A stretch of DNA of 64,000 nucleotides from Methanosarcina sp. MSH10X1 (lineage in GTDB: Archaea; Halobacteriota; Methanosarcinia; Methanosarcinales; Methanosarcinaceae): the NCBI RefSeq assembly GCF_004099695.1, contig NZ_SCHL01000017.1, positions 1-64,000 of the forward strand. Reading direction: 5' to 3'. The position numbers were made by a program, and so were the translations under genes. Shown here piece after piece: positions 8,593-18,323 of the stretch. The notes under the pieces were generated by a model. The model worked only from the letters and a program-made list of their open reading frames with translations. It made no database searches and was not told the DNA's origin. Numbering within the stretch: the first letter of the stretch is position 1; every line of letters begins with the position of its first letter.

Positions 8593-10098
8593 TTATAACT
8601 CTTTTTCAAGAGTCTCAGCAACAGTTTTCAGGACTTTTATCCGGGAATATCGTTTATCGTTTGATTCTACGACAACCCACGGCGCATTCATTGTGCCTGT
8701 TTTCTGGAGCATCTCGTCGGCTGCGGTTTCATAATCCTCCCAGCGGCTCCGGTTTCGCCAGTCCTCGGCAGTAATTTTCCATTTCTTTTCCGGGTCGAGC
8801 TGACGGCTGTTAAAGCGTTCCAGCTGGGTTTCCTTATCGATATGAAGCCAGAACTTGAGTATAATTGCTCCGGCCTGTGTAAGGATTTCTTCAAATTCGT
8901 TGATCTCCCTGTAAGCTCTTTTCCATTCTTCCTCGCTGCAAAAGCCTTCGACCCTCTCTACCAGGACGCGGCCGTACCAGCTCCGGTCGAAAATTGTTAT
9001 ATTTCCGGCTTTAGGGATTGCTTCGCAGAAACGCCAGAGGTAATGATGGGCTTTTTCGGTGTCATTAGGCGAGCCAACTGGGACTACCCTGTAGAGCCTG
9101 GGGTTAAGATTTTCTACAAGGCGGTAAATGTCGCCTCCTTTGCCTGCAGCGTCCCAGCCTTCAAAGATCACAACCATGGGACGCTTTATCCTGAAAAGCT
9201 CGTACTGGAGAGTTGCAAGCTTTTGCTGGTAAAGCTTTTTTGATGCCTTATACTCATCGGCATTAATCTTTCGGGAAAGGTTAATTTGTTCCAGGATAGA
9301 ATTGTTAAGCTGAGGGATTCCCTGGGCTTCCAGATCCAGATATTTAAGTGTCTTTTCTGCTGGTGTCCGGGTTGCCTGTTCAATAGAGGCTTCCAGTGCA
9401 TGAATAACCGTCATCATGATTTTAAGAGTTGCAAAGTTCCTGTCATCAGCTTCCACGACTGTCCAGGGTGCGTAAGGCATATCAGTCTCTTCCAGCAGTT
9501 TTTCGACAGATGGGAGATACTTATTGTAATTGCCAATAAAATATAGGTCATGTATCATTTCCTTTCCGTATTCCTCAAATAGAAGCGGGATACCGGCTTT
9601 TTTGAGCTCTTTAAAACGTTCTTTATGTTCTTTTTCGCTTATATGAAGAAAAAATTTTATTATGAGATACCCATCATCGGCAAGCTGCCGCTCAAAATAG
9701 TTTATTTCTTCCAGGCATTTTTCCATTCTTCTTTCGGATTTTTCTTCTCCCAGGCATTCTGTTATCGATCTGCTGTACCAGCTCCTGTCAAAAACTCCAA
9801 TTTTTCCTCTCACGGGAATTCTGGACCAGAAGCGTACAATGAAAGGCTTGAGGAGTTCTTCGTAGCAGGGTCTTGTCATTGTATGGAAATTGTATCCTCT
9901 GGGATCCAGTGACAGAATAAACCTGTTGATATCCTCACACATCCCGGATACGTGCCAGCCCTCAAAAACGAGAATAACGGGAATTTTTAAGTCCCAGGCT
10001 TTTCGCTGCAGTTCTCCTAGCTTGGGTTTAAGCATTTTTTCGCTTTTCTTGTAATCGGCATTTGTTATTGTCTTTGAGAGATCAATTTTTTCTAGCAT
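8593..10098 (-). CDS. Two-domain PPK2-family polyphosphate phosphotransferase
   Basis: Two PPK2 domains in tandem, about 501 residues. The C-terminal domain has an intact Walker A (FEGWDAAGKGGDI) and Walker B/lid region (TIFDRSWYGRVLVERVEGF). The N-terminal domain keeps the fold but has lost the Walker lysine (FEGWHVSGMCEDI), as in known two-domain class II PPK2 enzymes (polyphosphate:AMP phosphotransferase), where the C-terminal half is catalytic. Predicted role: phosphate transfer between polyphosphate and adenine nucleotides in the cytoplasm. The substrate (AMP or ADP) is inferred from domain number only. The start at ATG 10098 has ggag seven bases upstream and gives MLEKIDLSK, the usual family start; an ATG 15 bases further upstream (10113) is also possible. 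It is a single-gene unit. Confidence 0.87.
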   Translation of the reverse strand: MLEKIDLSKTITNADYKKSEKMLKPKLGELQRKAWDLKIPVILVFEGWHVSGMCEDINRFILSLDPRGYNFHTMTRPCYEELLKPFIVRFWSRIPVRGKIGVFDRSWYSRSITECLGEEKSERRMEKCLEEINYFERQLADDGYLIIKFFLHISEKEHKERFKELKKAGIPLLFEEYGKEMIHDLYFIGNYNKYLPSVEKLLEETDMPYAPWTVVEADDRNFATLKIMMTVIHALEASIEQATRTPAEKTLKYLDLEAQGIPQLNNSILEQINLSRKINADEYKASKKLYQQKLATLQYELFRIKRPMVVIFEGWDAAGKGGDIYRLVENLNPRLYRVVPVGSPNDTEKAHHYLWRFCEAIPKAGNITIFDRSWYGRVLVERVEGFCSEEEWKRAYREINEFEEILTQAGAIILKFWLHIDKETQLERFNSRQLDPEKKWKITAEDWRNRSRWEDYETAADEMLQKTGTMNAPWVVVESNDKRYSRIKVLKTVAETLEKEL

Positions 10099-10113
10099 GA
10101 TGGAGCTCCGCAT

Positions 10114-12588
10114 TTATTCCTAAAAGAGATGATTATTTTAATATTATTAAATATTCAATCCGAAAGTATACAATTTATTCAAAGAAAGTATAACAATTTA
10201 TTCAATCAGAAATTATACAATTTTTACTTCGAAAATAATGATATAATGTATATGCACTGGATAATTATTTCAGTTTTTTGCCCCAATTTCTGGATACCGG
10301 TGATAAGATGGGTTATATATTTCTGGCGAACTATATATTTTTGCAGACTCAACTGATAAACTTTCATTTCATGACTCTATTAATATATTAATGTTAATTA
10401 TATTTATTTTATTTATTTTATTTTATTTTAACCATTTTATATTATTTCAACTATTTTATTTTATTTTGTTTATTTTATTCATTCAGATCATTTTGTAATC
10501 AATGTGTCTATAACTCAATTGTTTAATTCCATATCATAGTTTAAATTTAGTCCATCCAATGTAAAATTAGTAAACCTTTAATCTCAAAATCAAGTATTCT
10601 TTTTACAGACTTTTTGTTTCAGAGAGTCTATACGAAGCAGAGGAAAAACCATTTTATAAATATATCTTAATAATTATCTTTATTTTGGGGTCGTAAACAG
10701 TAATATTTGTACTCAGTGCAGTGTTTTGGTCCCTGTATTGTACATCTCATTGTATATTATATACGACGACTTAAACGAGTTGGTGAATTTCTCTCATAAT
10801 TATATTGAACAATAACTTATGTATAATTAAATGAATATATCCTATTCTGATTGTTTTATAGTTTCTTATTATTAAATAACTAATCAATTAAATCTACTTT
10901 TTAATATATGTTTTTTATTGCAACTAGTTAATTAAGACTTTCTGGTGTTACGTGCAGCTAATTATAATCTTTATAATATGTTTAATTTCATATTTATCAA
11001 AAAATTATCTGCTAATCTACTTATAATATACAATAGAATATGAGTTATTTCTTGATTAATTTATTATGTATCATTTTCACATATTAAATAAAACAGTGAA
11101 TGTTTGATAATATATTTATTTTAGTGAATGTTTTCAAGATGCTACGTAACAATATAATATCATAAAAGCATTTATTGAAATAGGTATAATTTATTACATG
11201 TTATATGTGCTTAATAGTAAGTTATTGTGTTGCACATTTTTTTATTGTTTAATATAGTAAGATGATTATAATGTACTCTTACAATTATTTACATTTCTTT
11301 AATATACAAAATCTGAGATGTATACACTTGAGGAATTATTTCTCATTTAAAAACTGTTCAGTTTGACATAAGGATATTTTTAGATTTTTAGCTTATTCTG
11401 CTAAGCAGTAGTGTTAAAATTCTTCTATATTTATAATATGTTTTTTCGATTAAATAGGGTAGACTACACAGTTGAAGTTTGGATAATAACATATAGCAAC
11501 AAATTATTCTCATTAGACATAAAAAATAACACTCTTTCTATTTAAAACAATATTTGATTTAAATTGAGAATGACCGAATTTATATATTGATATGGAATGT
11601 ATAAGTTATTCATATAGTCTATATGTATAGTTATATTTACTTTTTCAACCATTTTACTTTTAACCTCTTTTTGCATTAAAGTGTACAGTTATCGGCAGAA
11701 ACCTGCATATTCCTATAGTATCTGGAATAAACGACTTTACAAAATTGGAGCATAAATATTTTTTTGTACATCGTGATGAATCTATACCCATATCATATAG
11801 GAATAGATTTTATCCGTTCGCTTTTTAATTTTCGGACTTGTTCAAATAATGAAGAAATGGTTAAAAAAATAAAAAATAAGAGACAAACCCTGTAATATGC
11901 AGTTGGGTCATAAATAAACATATGATTTATTACAAAATTGGAGGTTTGTTCACACGAGTTAAAGGTTTTAGCCAGTATTATTTCTAACAGTGCCCCAGAC
12001 AGAAATAATTATCCAGAGAAAGTATTTTTGTAAAATTCGGATGAAAAAATTTCTCTGCCTTTCTCACTACTTTTTTACGGGATACTTCAGTTTATCTCAT
12101 CATTTATATGATAAAAAGGAGAAATTAATCAATTCACTGTTTTATGCTGGTATATTTATATTATATGATTTGATTCGAATAGTGTAGGCTTACTAAATTA
12201 AAAATATACAGCGACACATAGCTAAAAACAGCCAAGGAATTTCTACAGACAGCTCAATTTAGGTTAAAATTTTAAAATAAATATTGATAGATGAATATTT
12301 ATGGACATGGTTTTGTATTGCACTTACAAAAATTCGGACTGTCTAACAAATAAAAATTTTTAATTCAACATAACACATTTATATTATAAATATTATTTTT
12401 TAAAAATAATAATTCAAAAATTTTAAAGTTTAAATTATTAATCTTATTTTAATTAATTAAACACTATATGTTAAAAATAATATTATTCCTTATTTATTCG
12501 TACTAATATATTAGTACGAATAATAAATTCTGAATTAAAACCTCCCTGTACGCAGGAAATAAGTAAATAGAAAAAGTCCGTAACTAAA
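10114..12588. other. AT-rich gene desert of about 2.5 kb
   Basis: No frame here has a ribosome binding site and protein-like sequence together. Composition is strongly AT-rich with many short A/T palindromes and runs. Possible TATA-like strings are everywhere and so not informative. The frames at 10129-10356 and 11990-12187 read as random AT-rich translation. No tRNA, IS ends or CRISPR repeats were seen. Confidence 0.6.
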
Positions 12589-13053
12589 TTATAATGCAAG
12601 TTCGAGGTCAAATATCTCTTCAAAGAGTTTGTACTTTTTGCGGGCCCTGTAAAGGTACTGGCGGACAGGTGTTTCGTCCTTTGCCCTGGCAAAAAGGGCT
12701 TCGATTTCCCCTCTGGAGAAGACGGCTTCAAGCTTTTTTATGGGAATTGTCTCAAGCCCTTTCCAGTCGTCAACGACCTGGCTGCTTATGGGAATCGGAA
12801 TTGGAAGCAGGGATACCTTGACCTCATCTGCCCAATTCCATCCGGAATCATAAACATTTGCATAGAAAACCCCGCAAGAAACACATTTTGTTACGATTAC
12901 GGTTTTTTCACCTGCTCTGTGGTAACTGAGGCTTATAAGTATGGAATCGCAACTGGTGCAATTACCTATCTCATTTTCTTCCAGGCTGTAAGCAGGTATT
13001 CGGTTCTCTCCAATGTATAGATTGTTTCCTTTAAGGTCATAGCTATAATCCAT
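12589..13053 (-). CDS. Uncharacterised zinc-ribbon-like protein
   Basis: A 154-residue protein with two CxxC pairs (NCTSCDS near residue 33 and KCVSCGV near residue 57), about 24 residues apart, which suits a four-Cys zinc ribbon. The C-terminal half is helical and charged (KKLEAVFSRGEIEALFARAK). I do not recognise a named family. It stands alone, flanked by large gene-free stretches on both sides. Base composition returns to normal coding levels compared with the AT-rich desert next to it, which supports a real gene. A nucleic-acid-binding or regulatory role is only a guess from the zinc ribbon. Confidence 0.65.
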   Translation of the reverse strand: MDYSYDLKGNNLYIGENRIPAYSLEENEIGNCTSCDSILISLSYHRAGEKTVIVTKCVSCGVFYANVYDSGWNWADEVKVSLLPIPIPISSQVVDDWKGLETIPIKKLEAVFSRGEIEALFARAKDETPVRQYLYRARKKYKLFEEIFDLELAL

Positions 13054-13955
13054 ATTATATGCTCCTGGATGAGGCTGATAGGGTCGAAGCTACTGGTTTT
13101 CAGGATTTTCTCCTATTTCTTACTCTCTTTCTTTGTAAAGGTTATAACCCTATTAATATTAATCCCCTTTTTATGAAAGCTCCTGGCTTTCGGGCTACCC
13201 TATATTTCATTAATTTTTTTCTTTTCTTCTCTTCTTTTTTAGTTTAAAATTTATTGTACTCTGAAGCTTTTCTATTCTACCCTCATGCACTGAGATAATT
13301 CTACTCGTTTTTGAGATTTAATTATATACAGGAAGGATGCCGCAAGATTCATGAAGAATAGAACTTAAATACAGGCTTCCAAAAGCCTGTTACCTGAAAT
13401 ATTTGGGAATGAAAACAGCCCGCAAACGGAATGAATTTCCAGAAAAAACTTTCACTGTAAGACTAATACTTAACCTCAAGCTTACAGTGAGGTTTGAAAT
13501 CTCACAGTTTTTACTTTTTGATGTATATTAACTGGACAGTTTTAGTGGATTAAACGCAAACTTAATATATTTTCATAAGAAAATAATAGAGTATTTGAGT
13601 AAATATATTATGTAAGTATTCGAAATTTTCTCCCATGGAATAGAAGCTTTTTCGATTTATCTGAATATAAAGCTTTTATTAGGAATTAGAATTAAAAATA
13701 AAAATATAAAAGTTTGACATTTATAGTAAAAAGCTCTTGAAAGATTTGGGATTATATCCGGTGCGGATGAGGCATAAAAAACGATATATCAGAGAAAGAA
13801 TATATATGCATACAGGAACTGGATTTGAAGTAAAGTAAAATTGTTTAATGGGTATCAATTTTTTGTATCCATCCCCATCTGGACGAATAAATTTACAAAT
13901 CTATATATAGAGCTATAACTTACATAGTTTACTACATCAGTAGAGGTGGCAATTA
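13054..13955. other. Intergenic region, no gene seen
   Basis: AT-rich, with a T-rich plus-strand frame (13059-13247) that reads as noise. The right end has a possible TATA element (atctatatatagagc, near 13900) before the winged-helix gene. Confidence 0.5.
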
Positions 13956-14285
13956 ATGGTATCCATCCGAGCTAAAATTAAATCCAGGTTAGAGAAATTT
14001 CTTGAAGTTGATACCAGTGGATATCGAAGGGCAATCCTGTGCATCTTCATCAAGGTAAAAAAAGCGACCATTGACGAGTTACATGAAATGCTTACGAGTA
14101 ATTATAATGTATCCAGGAATACGGTCGCATCCATGGTAGGGTATATCCATTCGAAACTTGGAATTCTAAGGGCGCATAAAGAATCCTATAAAACCCCAAT
14201 GGTTTACCTTCTGAGAGAGGAGTATATAGATCTGCTCATGAAGATTGTATCCTCATCCAAGACACCGGCTGAGTTCTCGGTTTGA
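13956..14285 (+). CDS. Small winged-helix protein, DUF2551-like
   Basis: A 109-residue protein that looks like a compact winged helix: helical N-terminus (RAKIKSRLEKFLEV), a likely recognition region (NYNVSRNTVASMVGYIHSKL) and a wing ending in VYLLREEYIDLL. I associate it with the archaeal DUF2551 family from memory. The start ATG 13956 has gaggtgg six bases upstream. A second winged-helix-like gene follows after 45 bp on the same strand, so the two may be co-transcribed regulators. Targets are unknown. Confidence 0.7.
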   Translation: MVSIRAKIKSRLEKFLEVDTSGYRRAILCIFIKVKKATIDELHEMLTSNYNVSRNTVASMVGYIHSKLGILRAHKESYKTPMVYLLREEYIDLLMKIVSSSKTPAEFSV

Positions 14286-14330
14286 GATTTTTACTATTTC
14301 ACTATTTTACCCCCAGCTGCCTGATGGACA

Positions 14331-14732
14331 ATGTCACTCGTTAAAAACGCACCAAGAACAGCAACGACTATTGTGGTAAGGTCGGATGCAAATACTCGCA
14401 TAAGTAACTCAAGGGACCCTTATTATACCCTTATGCGGCGTATTTTTCAAGAGGATTCAACGGCTGTTCGAGGTCAAAAGTTTCTGACAATAATTGAAGA
14501 GCGCCAGGCTTCAGGAAACGCAATCAGGACTGATGAATGGAAGCTCCTTCTGGAAGAACTCCAGATAGGACGTGCCTCATTTTATGCGATGCGCAATAAA
14601 CTGCTTGGAGCCGGACTTATCTCGATAAAGGATAAAGAGTACAGGCTTTCAGGCCAGTTTTCAAAAGATCTCTTAGACATGGCCCGCTGGTGGTGGACTG
14701 CAGTTCTCAATCAGCCCGAAGAAAACCTTTGA
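14331..14732 (+). CDS. Hypothetical winged-helix-like protein
   Basis: A 133-residue protein. The N-terminal 35 residues are polar and probably flexible. The middle (TDEWKLLLEELQIGRASFYA, then MRNKLLGAGLISIKDKEYRLS) has the pattern of a winged helix: helix, turn, recognition helix, then a hairpin. A Trp-rich helix (MARWWWTAV) closes it. It lies 45 bp downstream of the other winged-helix gene and 134 bp before tRNA-Gln. The ribosome binding site at ATG 14331 is weak, which fits translation coupled to the gene upstream. I do not recognise the family. Confidence 0.65.
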   Translation: MSLVKNAPRTATTIVVRSDANTRISNSRDPYYTLMRRIFQEDSTAVRGQKFLTIIEERQASGNAIRTDEWKLLLEELQIGRASFYAMRNKLLGAGLISIKDKEYRLSGQFSKDLLDMARWWWTAVLNQPEENL

Positions 14733-14790
14733 AAAAATATTAAACTTTTTTCCCAATTCAATTTTGGAATTTCACCTCCTCAGCCGAAAG

Positions 14791-14800
14791 GTATATATAT
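14791..14800 (+). promoter_or_regulatory. TATA box of the tRNA-Gln gene
   Basis: gtatatatat preceded by a purine-rich BRE-like stretch (ccgaaag). It lies about 67 bases before the mature tRNA start, so the primary transcript should carry a 5' leader of about 40 nt. Confidence 0.5.
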
Positions 14801-14866
14801 GAGATCTTCCTTTAGAAGATACGCTTCAGGGCGAAAGAATTGCGCCCCGCAGCGAAAAATCATCGA

Positions 14867-14939
14867 AGCCCGGTAGTGTAGTGGTCAATCATGCGGGACT
14901 CTGGATCCTGCAACCTCGGTTCGAATCCGTGCCGGGCTA
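14867..14939 (+). tRNA. tRNA-Gln (anticodon CTG)
   Basis: A 73-nt cloverleaf. The acceptor stem agcccgg (14867-14873) pairs with ccgggct (14932-14938), with discriminator A. The anticodon stem is cggga/tcctg around loop ctctgga, giving anticodon CTG (Gln, CAG codons). The T-arm contains ggttcgaat. CCA is not encoded. The sequence resembles other archaeal tRNA-Gln genes. Confidence 0.93.
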
Positions 14940-15236
14940 TACACACTATGTAAGTAAAGCTCTTTTGTATTCAGGCAAAAAAAGAGTTTCTGTTTTTGTA
15001 TTTTTTATATCAAGTACTTTTCTAAATCTTATTATTGGGAGTCTCGAGACTTTCCAGATGCCCTTAAGATATACTTTTGGCACAAAGAGAAATTTCCTTC
15101 AGATGGCACAAAGAGAAATTTCCCTCAGATCCCGTTCCGGAAACATCTCCGGCTATCTACCCGAGAGACTGAGGATTAAAAGGATCTCGTTTTCTCAGCT
15201 CCTGTCCATGTACCTCTATCACACTCCATTTCCGGA

Positions 15237-16124
15237 TTATTCGCCCTCTGTTTGTGGTAACAGGATAGTTTGCGACCTGACGGCATCTCGCCAGCGCACC
15301 CAGAGCACATACAACCCGATAAATCCAACCACAGCCCAGGTTGTGATCGCACCCAGTCCCAGGCCAATAACTGGAGTGAGAACCAGTGACAAACCATTCC
15401 ACATTGCATGCAGGATAGAAACAAACAGGTATGCTCCAATTACCTGCAGGTTAACCCGGAAGCAGCAGTCCTTGCTTTCACGGAACAGTACACTGGCTAA
15501 AATTGCTGTCCAGGTTCCATGCCCAAGTGGGGAAAGCAGACCGCGGAATAAAGTCACTTCCACTGTTGCAGAAATACTCCCCGAACTCATCAGGAAGCTC
15601 GTAAAGGCATAACCGGTGCTTTCCAGAGCCGCAAACCCCATCCCCACCGCCGCGCCCAGGATCAGCCCATCCATTTCCAGATCATGCCGTCCGCGGCGTG
15701 CAATTACAAGTACGCCCAGGATTTTAGCAAATTCTTCAATTAGCCCTACTGCCAGAGACTCGCCCAGATTAAAAGGGATAATGAATAACGGCCCCAGATA
15801 AGAAGTAGCGATAATACCCACCAGCCCACCGTACAGGAAAGCCAGGGAGACAGTAGGCATTCTCAGGCGGCTAAAATGCCTTCGCTCATATAAGAACGCC
15901 ACATAGGCAACAGGTACCATAAAGTTGCCGACTAACACCAAACTTGGGAACAGGTTGGGATTGCCAGTCATCAGCAATGCCACAAGTAAGAGAATGTAGA
16001 AAGCTGTTGCGGATACTATAACTTTTAGCCAGGAGTTCCGTCGGGTAGCCGGTTTAGAGAACTGAGCTTTCGCCGGGCTATCTATACTTTCCTCCCTATC
16101 CAGTAACCCTGAATTATCTTCCAA
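15237..16124 (-). CDS. PrsW-family intramembrane metalloprotease
   Basis: A 295-residue polytopic membrane protein with about eight hydrophobic helices after a polar N-terminus. It carries the motifs of the PrsW family (PF13367): EEFAK near residue 136, GFAALES near residue 165, and HAMWNG near residue 245, which together give the Glu and His residues thought to bind metal. The family cleaves membrane proteins in regulated proteolysis; the substrate here is unknown. The start is TTG at 16124, supported by an aggaggcg site at the right spacing. It runs opposite to the tRNA-Gln gene, and its upstream side faces a gap with no clear gene. Confidence 0.85.
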   Translation of the reverse strand: MEDNSGLLDREESIDSPAKAQFSKPATRRNSWLKVIVSATAFYILLLVALLMTGNPNLFPSLVLVGNFMVPVAYVAFLYERRHFSRLRMPTVSLAFLYGGLVGIIATSYLGPLFIIPFNLGESLAVGLIEEFAKILGVLVIARRGRHDLEMDGLILGAAVGMGFAALESTGYAFTSFLMSSGSISATVEVTLFRGLLSPLGHGTWTAILASVLFRESKDCCFRVNLQVIGAYLFVSILHAMWNGLSLVLTPVIGLGLGAITTWAVVGFIGLYVLWVRWRDAVRSQTILLPQTEGE

Positions 16125-16704
16125 AATGCGCCTCCTAATGTAAAGAATTTACAGCTTGAACTCAGGCATTAGTTCAGGACAGTATGGATGAAGCATAATA
16201 TAAAATTGAGAACGGGCAGACAAAAGTCCCCTGTCTATCCGGATATTTCTCGATGACTTCATGCAAAAGCGACTTTCCCCCATTCGGAATTTTTGAACTG
16301 GTGCCATCAGCGAGTGACAGTATATTGACTCCTGAAACAAAATTTCATCAACTTGCCGGTCTCGGGATGGTTGAATTGCTCGTACCCGAAACATGGATCG
16401 ATAATTGCCTGCATCTCTTCAGTAGAGATCCCCAAACCAGGCTTAAACCCTTACCGATAAGGGTCTTGACGTATGAAAGCAAGAGAGCCTCAATACATAT
16501 TACCCACGTTACAGGTAATATTATGATTGGGAGCTTTAAATATTATCCCTCTGATGATATTCCGCTAATGCCAACCGGCAATTTTTTTCCTTTAACGGCT
16601 TTCTCTTCTTACAGGCAATACGGATCCCAGATACTTTGATGCAGGGTTTTATAGCCGAGGAGTTCAATAAGCCGGCTCCGGAGGTGAACAGCCTTATCTA
16701 TAGT
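16125..16704. other. Gap with possible degraded coding sequence
   Basis: Three frames overlap but none has a good start. On the minus strand a stop-to-stop frame reads GFKPGLGISTEEMQAI and onward for about 47 residues and looks protein-like, but is cut by stops on both sides. This may be a broken gene; I cannot name it. Confidence 0.35.
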
Positions 16705-17331
16705 TTATAGCTCTCCAGCTCTCAATTCTGCAATATACGGATCATAAGCGGCAGTTGAGCCGCCTGAAAAGCTTGCAACGTAATAATCTGCAACAATACA
16801 AGCCTGCTGCTCGCGGTTATATTCCCGGAAATGCTTTTTTGCGCCTGGTCTGTATGCGTATCCTTCCTTCACATGCGCACGAAATGCTTCAACCATATAT
16901 TGCGAACCTGTATGTTCCATCTGGGCGATATGGGTTAATTCGTGTACAAGCCACTTCATGTCGGAGTTGCCTGGAGCTGTGTTAAGCTTTCTTGTAAAGT
17001 TGATTGTATGGAAGGTCGTAACCCCCATTCCTGAACACCTCTTTAGCTTCGCTCTCGTCCAGGCGATGAACGAAGCTTCATCAATACGTACCTTCCGGTA
17101 ATCGATTCGATTTCCGAATATGCTTCGAGCTTCCTGTTCCTCCACTGCAGAAAGACCCCGGGTCTCAGGCTTAATAACCTGCCATAAGCGGTCCATAAGC
17201 TCAGGAAAGGCACAGAAGTCGAGAACTTTAGTGATAATCCATCCAATCCTCACAACAAGGAATAAAAGGCTGTGGGATATCACCTGAGATCTCAATTGAC
17301 TTCCCGAAAACTGAGGTTGTGTAGTTTTCAA
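16705..17331 (-). CDS. Putative zinc metallopeptidase with HELTH motif
   Basis: A 208-residue protein with a hydrophobic segment near residues 20-42 (LLFLVVRIGWIITKVLDF) and a zincin active site WLVHELTHIAQ near residue 130. The next helix contains YMVEAFRAHV and later REQQACIVADYYV, either of which may supply the third zinc ligand. It resembles short HExxH proteins related to the DUF4157 group, often annotated only as putative zinc peptidases. The substrate is unknown and the membrane segment suggests attachment at the inner face or export. It is separated from the PrsW gene by a gap, with both on the minus strand. Confidence 0.65.
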   Translation of the reverse strand: MKTTQPQFSGSQLRSQVISHSLLFLVVRIGWIITKVLDFCAFPELMDRLWQVIKPETRGLSAVEEQEARSIFGNRIDYRKVRIDEASFIAWTRAKLKRCSGMGVTTFHTINFTRKLNTAPGNSDMKWLVHELTHIAQMEHTGSQYMVEAFRAHVKEGYAYRPGAKKHFREYNREQQACIVADYYVASFSGGSTAAYDPYIAELRAGEL

Positions 17332-17506
17332 ACTGTCACCCGCTTCATAAGCAAGCTTCTTTTTCTTTATTTCTCAAAATCCTGCAAGCAAAGTTCCGGT
17401 TCAGGTGATATAATGATTAATTCGGAGACATATTAGTTTCAAAGTATATTAGCTTGTAACTGCATTATGTATCATTTCAATACGTCATCAAAAAGCTGCT
17501 TTTACT

Positions 17507-17659
17507 ATGAATTATTCTTTTGTCCAATACCAGAAACTTCTTTTTCGTTCCCTGAATGAATTGAGAATTAAGCCTGATGAGTTTGTGATACTGGCAAATT
17601 CGTTAATTCAGGTTTTAAAGCTTAAGAAACTTTCAGGGGAAAATGTTAGGATTCGATAA
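17507..17659 (+). CDS. Possible 50-residue small protein
   Basis: ATG 17507 opens 50 codons (MNYSFVQYQKLLFRSLNELR...) with a helical, protein-like pattern and a TAA at 17657. There is no good ribosome binding site and no recognised family, so it may be a real small gene or chance. Confidence 0.3.
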   Translation: MNYSFVQYQKLLFRSLNELRIKPDEFVILANSLIQVLKLKKLSGENVRIR

Positions 17660-18142
17660 CAAGATACTTCCCAGAGGGAATAAGCTCTTCTTCCTGAACT
17701 TCTCTATATTTACAGCATTACTATTCACATTAGAGCGTTCAGTATTAAACTTAGATTTGTTGGGCGGAAGGTCTTATAGAAAGAAGTAGTAGAGTTTTCT
17801 TTATACTAAAGGACCACATATTGTATTAATAGATCCTCAGTTAGAAAGGTTCTTGCTATATCTATTTCTAACCAGACTTTTTCCCAACCCCCTTAGCTTG
17901 TTTGATTAACTCGCACAAATATATTTATGAATAATATTAAATAACATTGAATACAATTATTAGGTCTAGTCAACATTTTATTACACACTTTGTTGAAGCC
18001 CAGCAAAGTGACTGATTGGGTGGGTATTATAAACTCATTGCTATTTAGTAATCACCAGATTATAGGTGATTCCAGAAACTGACCGAAAACTATGTTTTAC
18101 GAATAGTTGGCTGTATATCTCTACTGTACCCGCATTTTGGGT

Positions 18143-18153
18143 AAATATATATA
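18143..18153 (+). promoter_or_regulatory. TATA box of the glycosyltransferase/GH130 operon
   Basis: aaatatatata after a g-rich stretch (ttttgggt). It lies about 170 bases before the first start codon, so a leader of roughly 150 nt is expected. Confidence 0.5.
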
Positions 18154-18323
18154 GCTTTGATTCAAAACCCTAATAAACTTTATCAATACCGATTCTTTGC
18201 GTTAGTTTGCGGGTAATATTGTGTTAAAGGGGAATACTGGTATGTAATTGAGAAACTATATACAGAAAAAAAACGAAGAATAGAATTTAATGTGCTCAGT
18301 TGTTTTAGCTTGGGGGGTATTAA

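Larger units (their letters stand above)
17332..18323. other. Intergenic region before the glycosyltransferase operon
   Basis: About 1 kb, AT-rich, containing one small protein-like frame (17507-17659) and a clear TATA box near 18143. Nothing else is supported. Confidence 0.5.

Noticed and set aside
10129-10356. 75-codon ORF in the AT-rich desert
   Set aside because: Composition-driven frame with Asn/Ile/Phe bias and no binding site.
12483-12731. 82-codon minus-strand ORF overlapping the zinc-ribbon gene
   Set aside because: Overlaps the better-supported 154-residue gene in another frame and lacks a plausible start.
15613-15801. Plus-strand frame opposite the PrsW gene
   Set aside because: It lies wholly inside a well-supported gene on the other strand and reads as its shadow.
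16253-16639. 128-codon plus-strand ORF
   Set aside because: No ribosome binding site or family pattern, and a rival protein-like frame exists on the other strand; at best this is degraded sequence.
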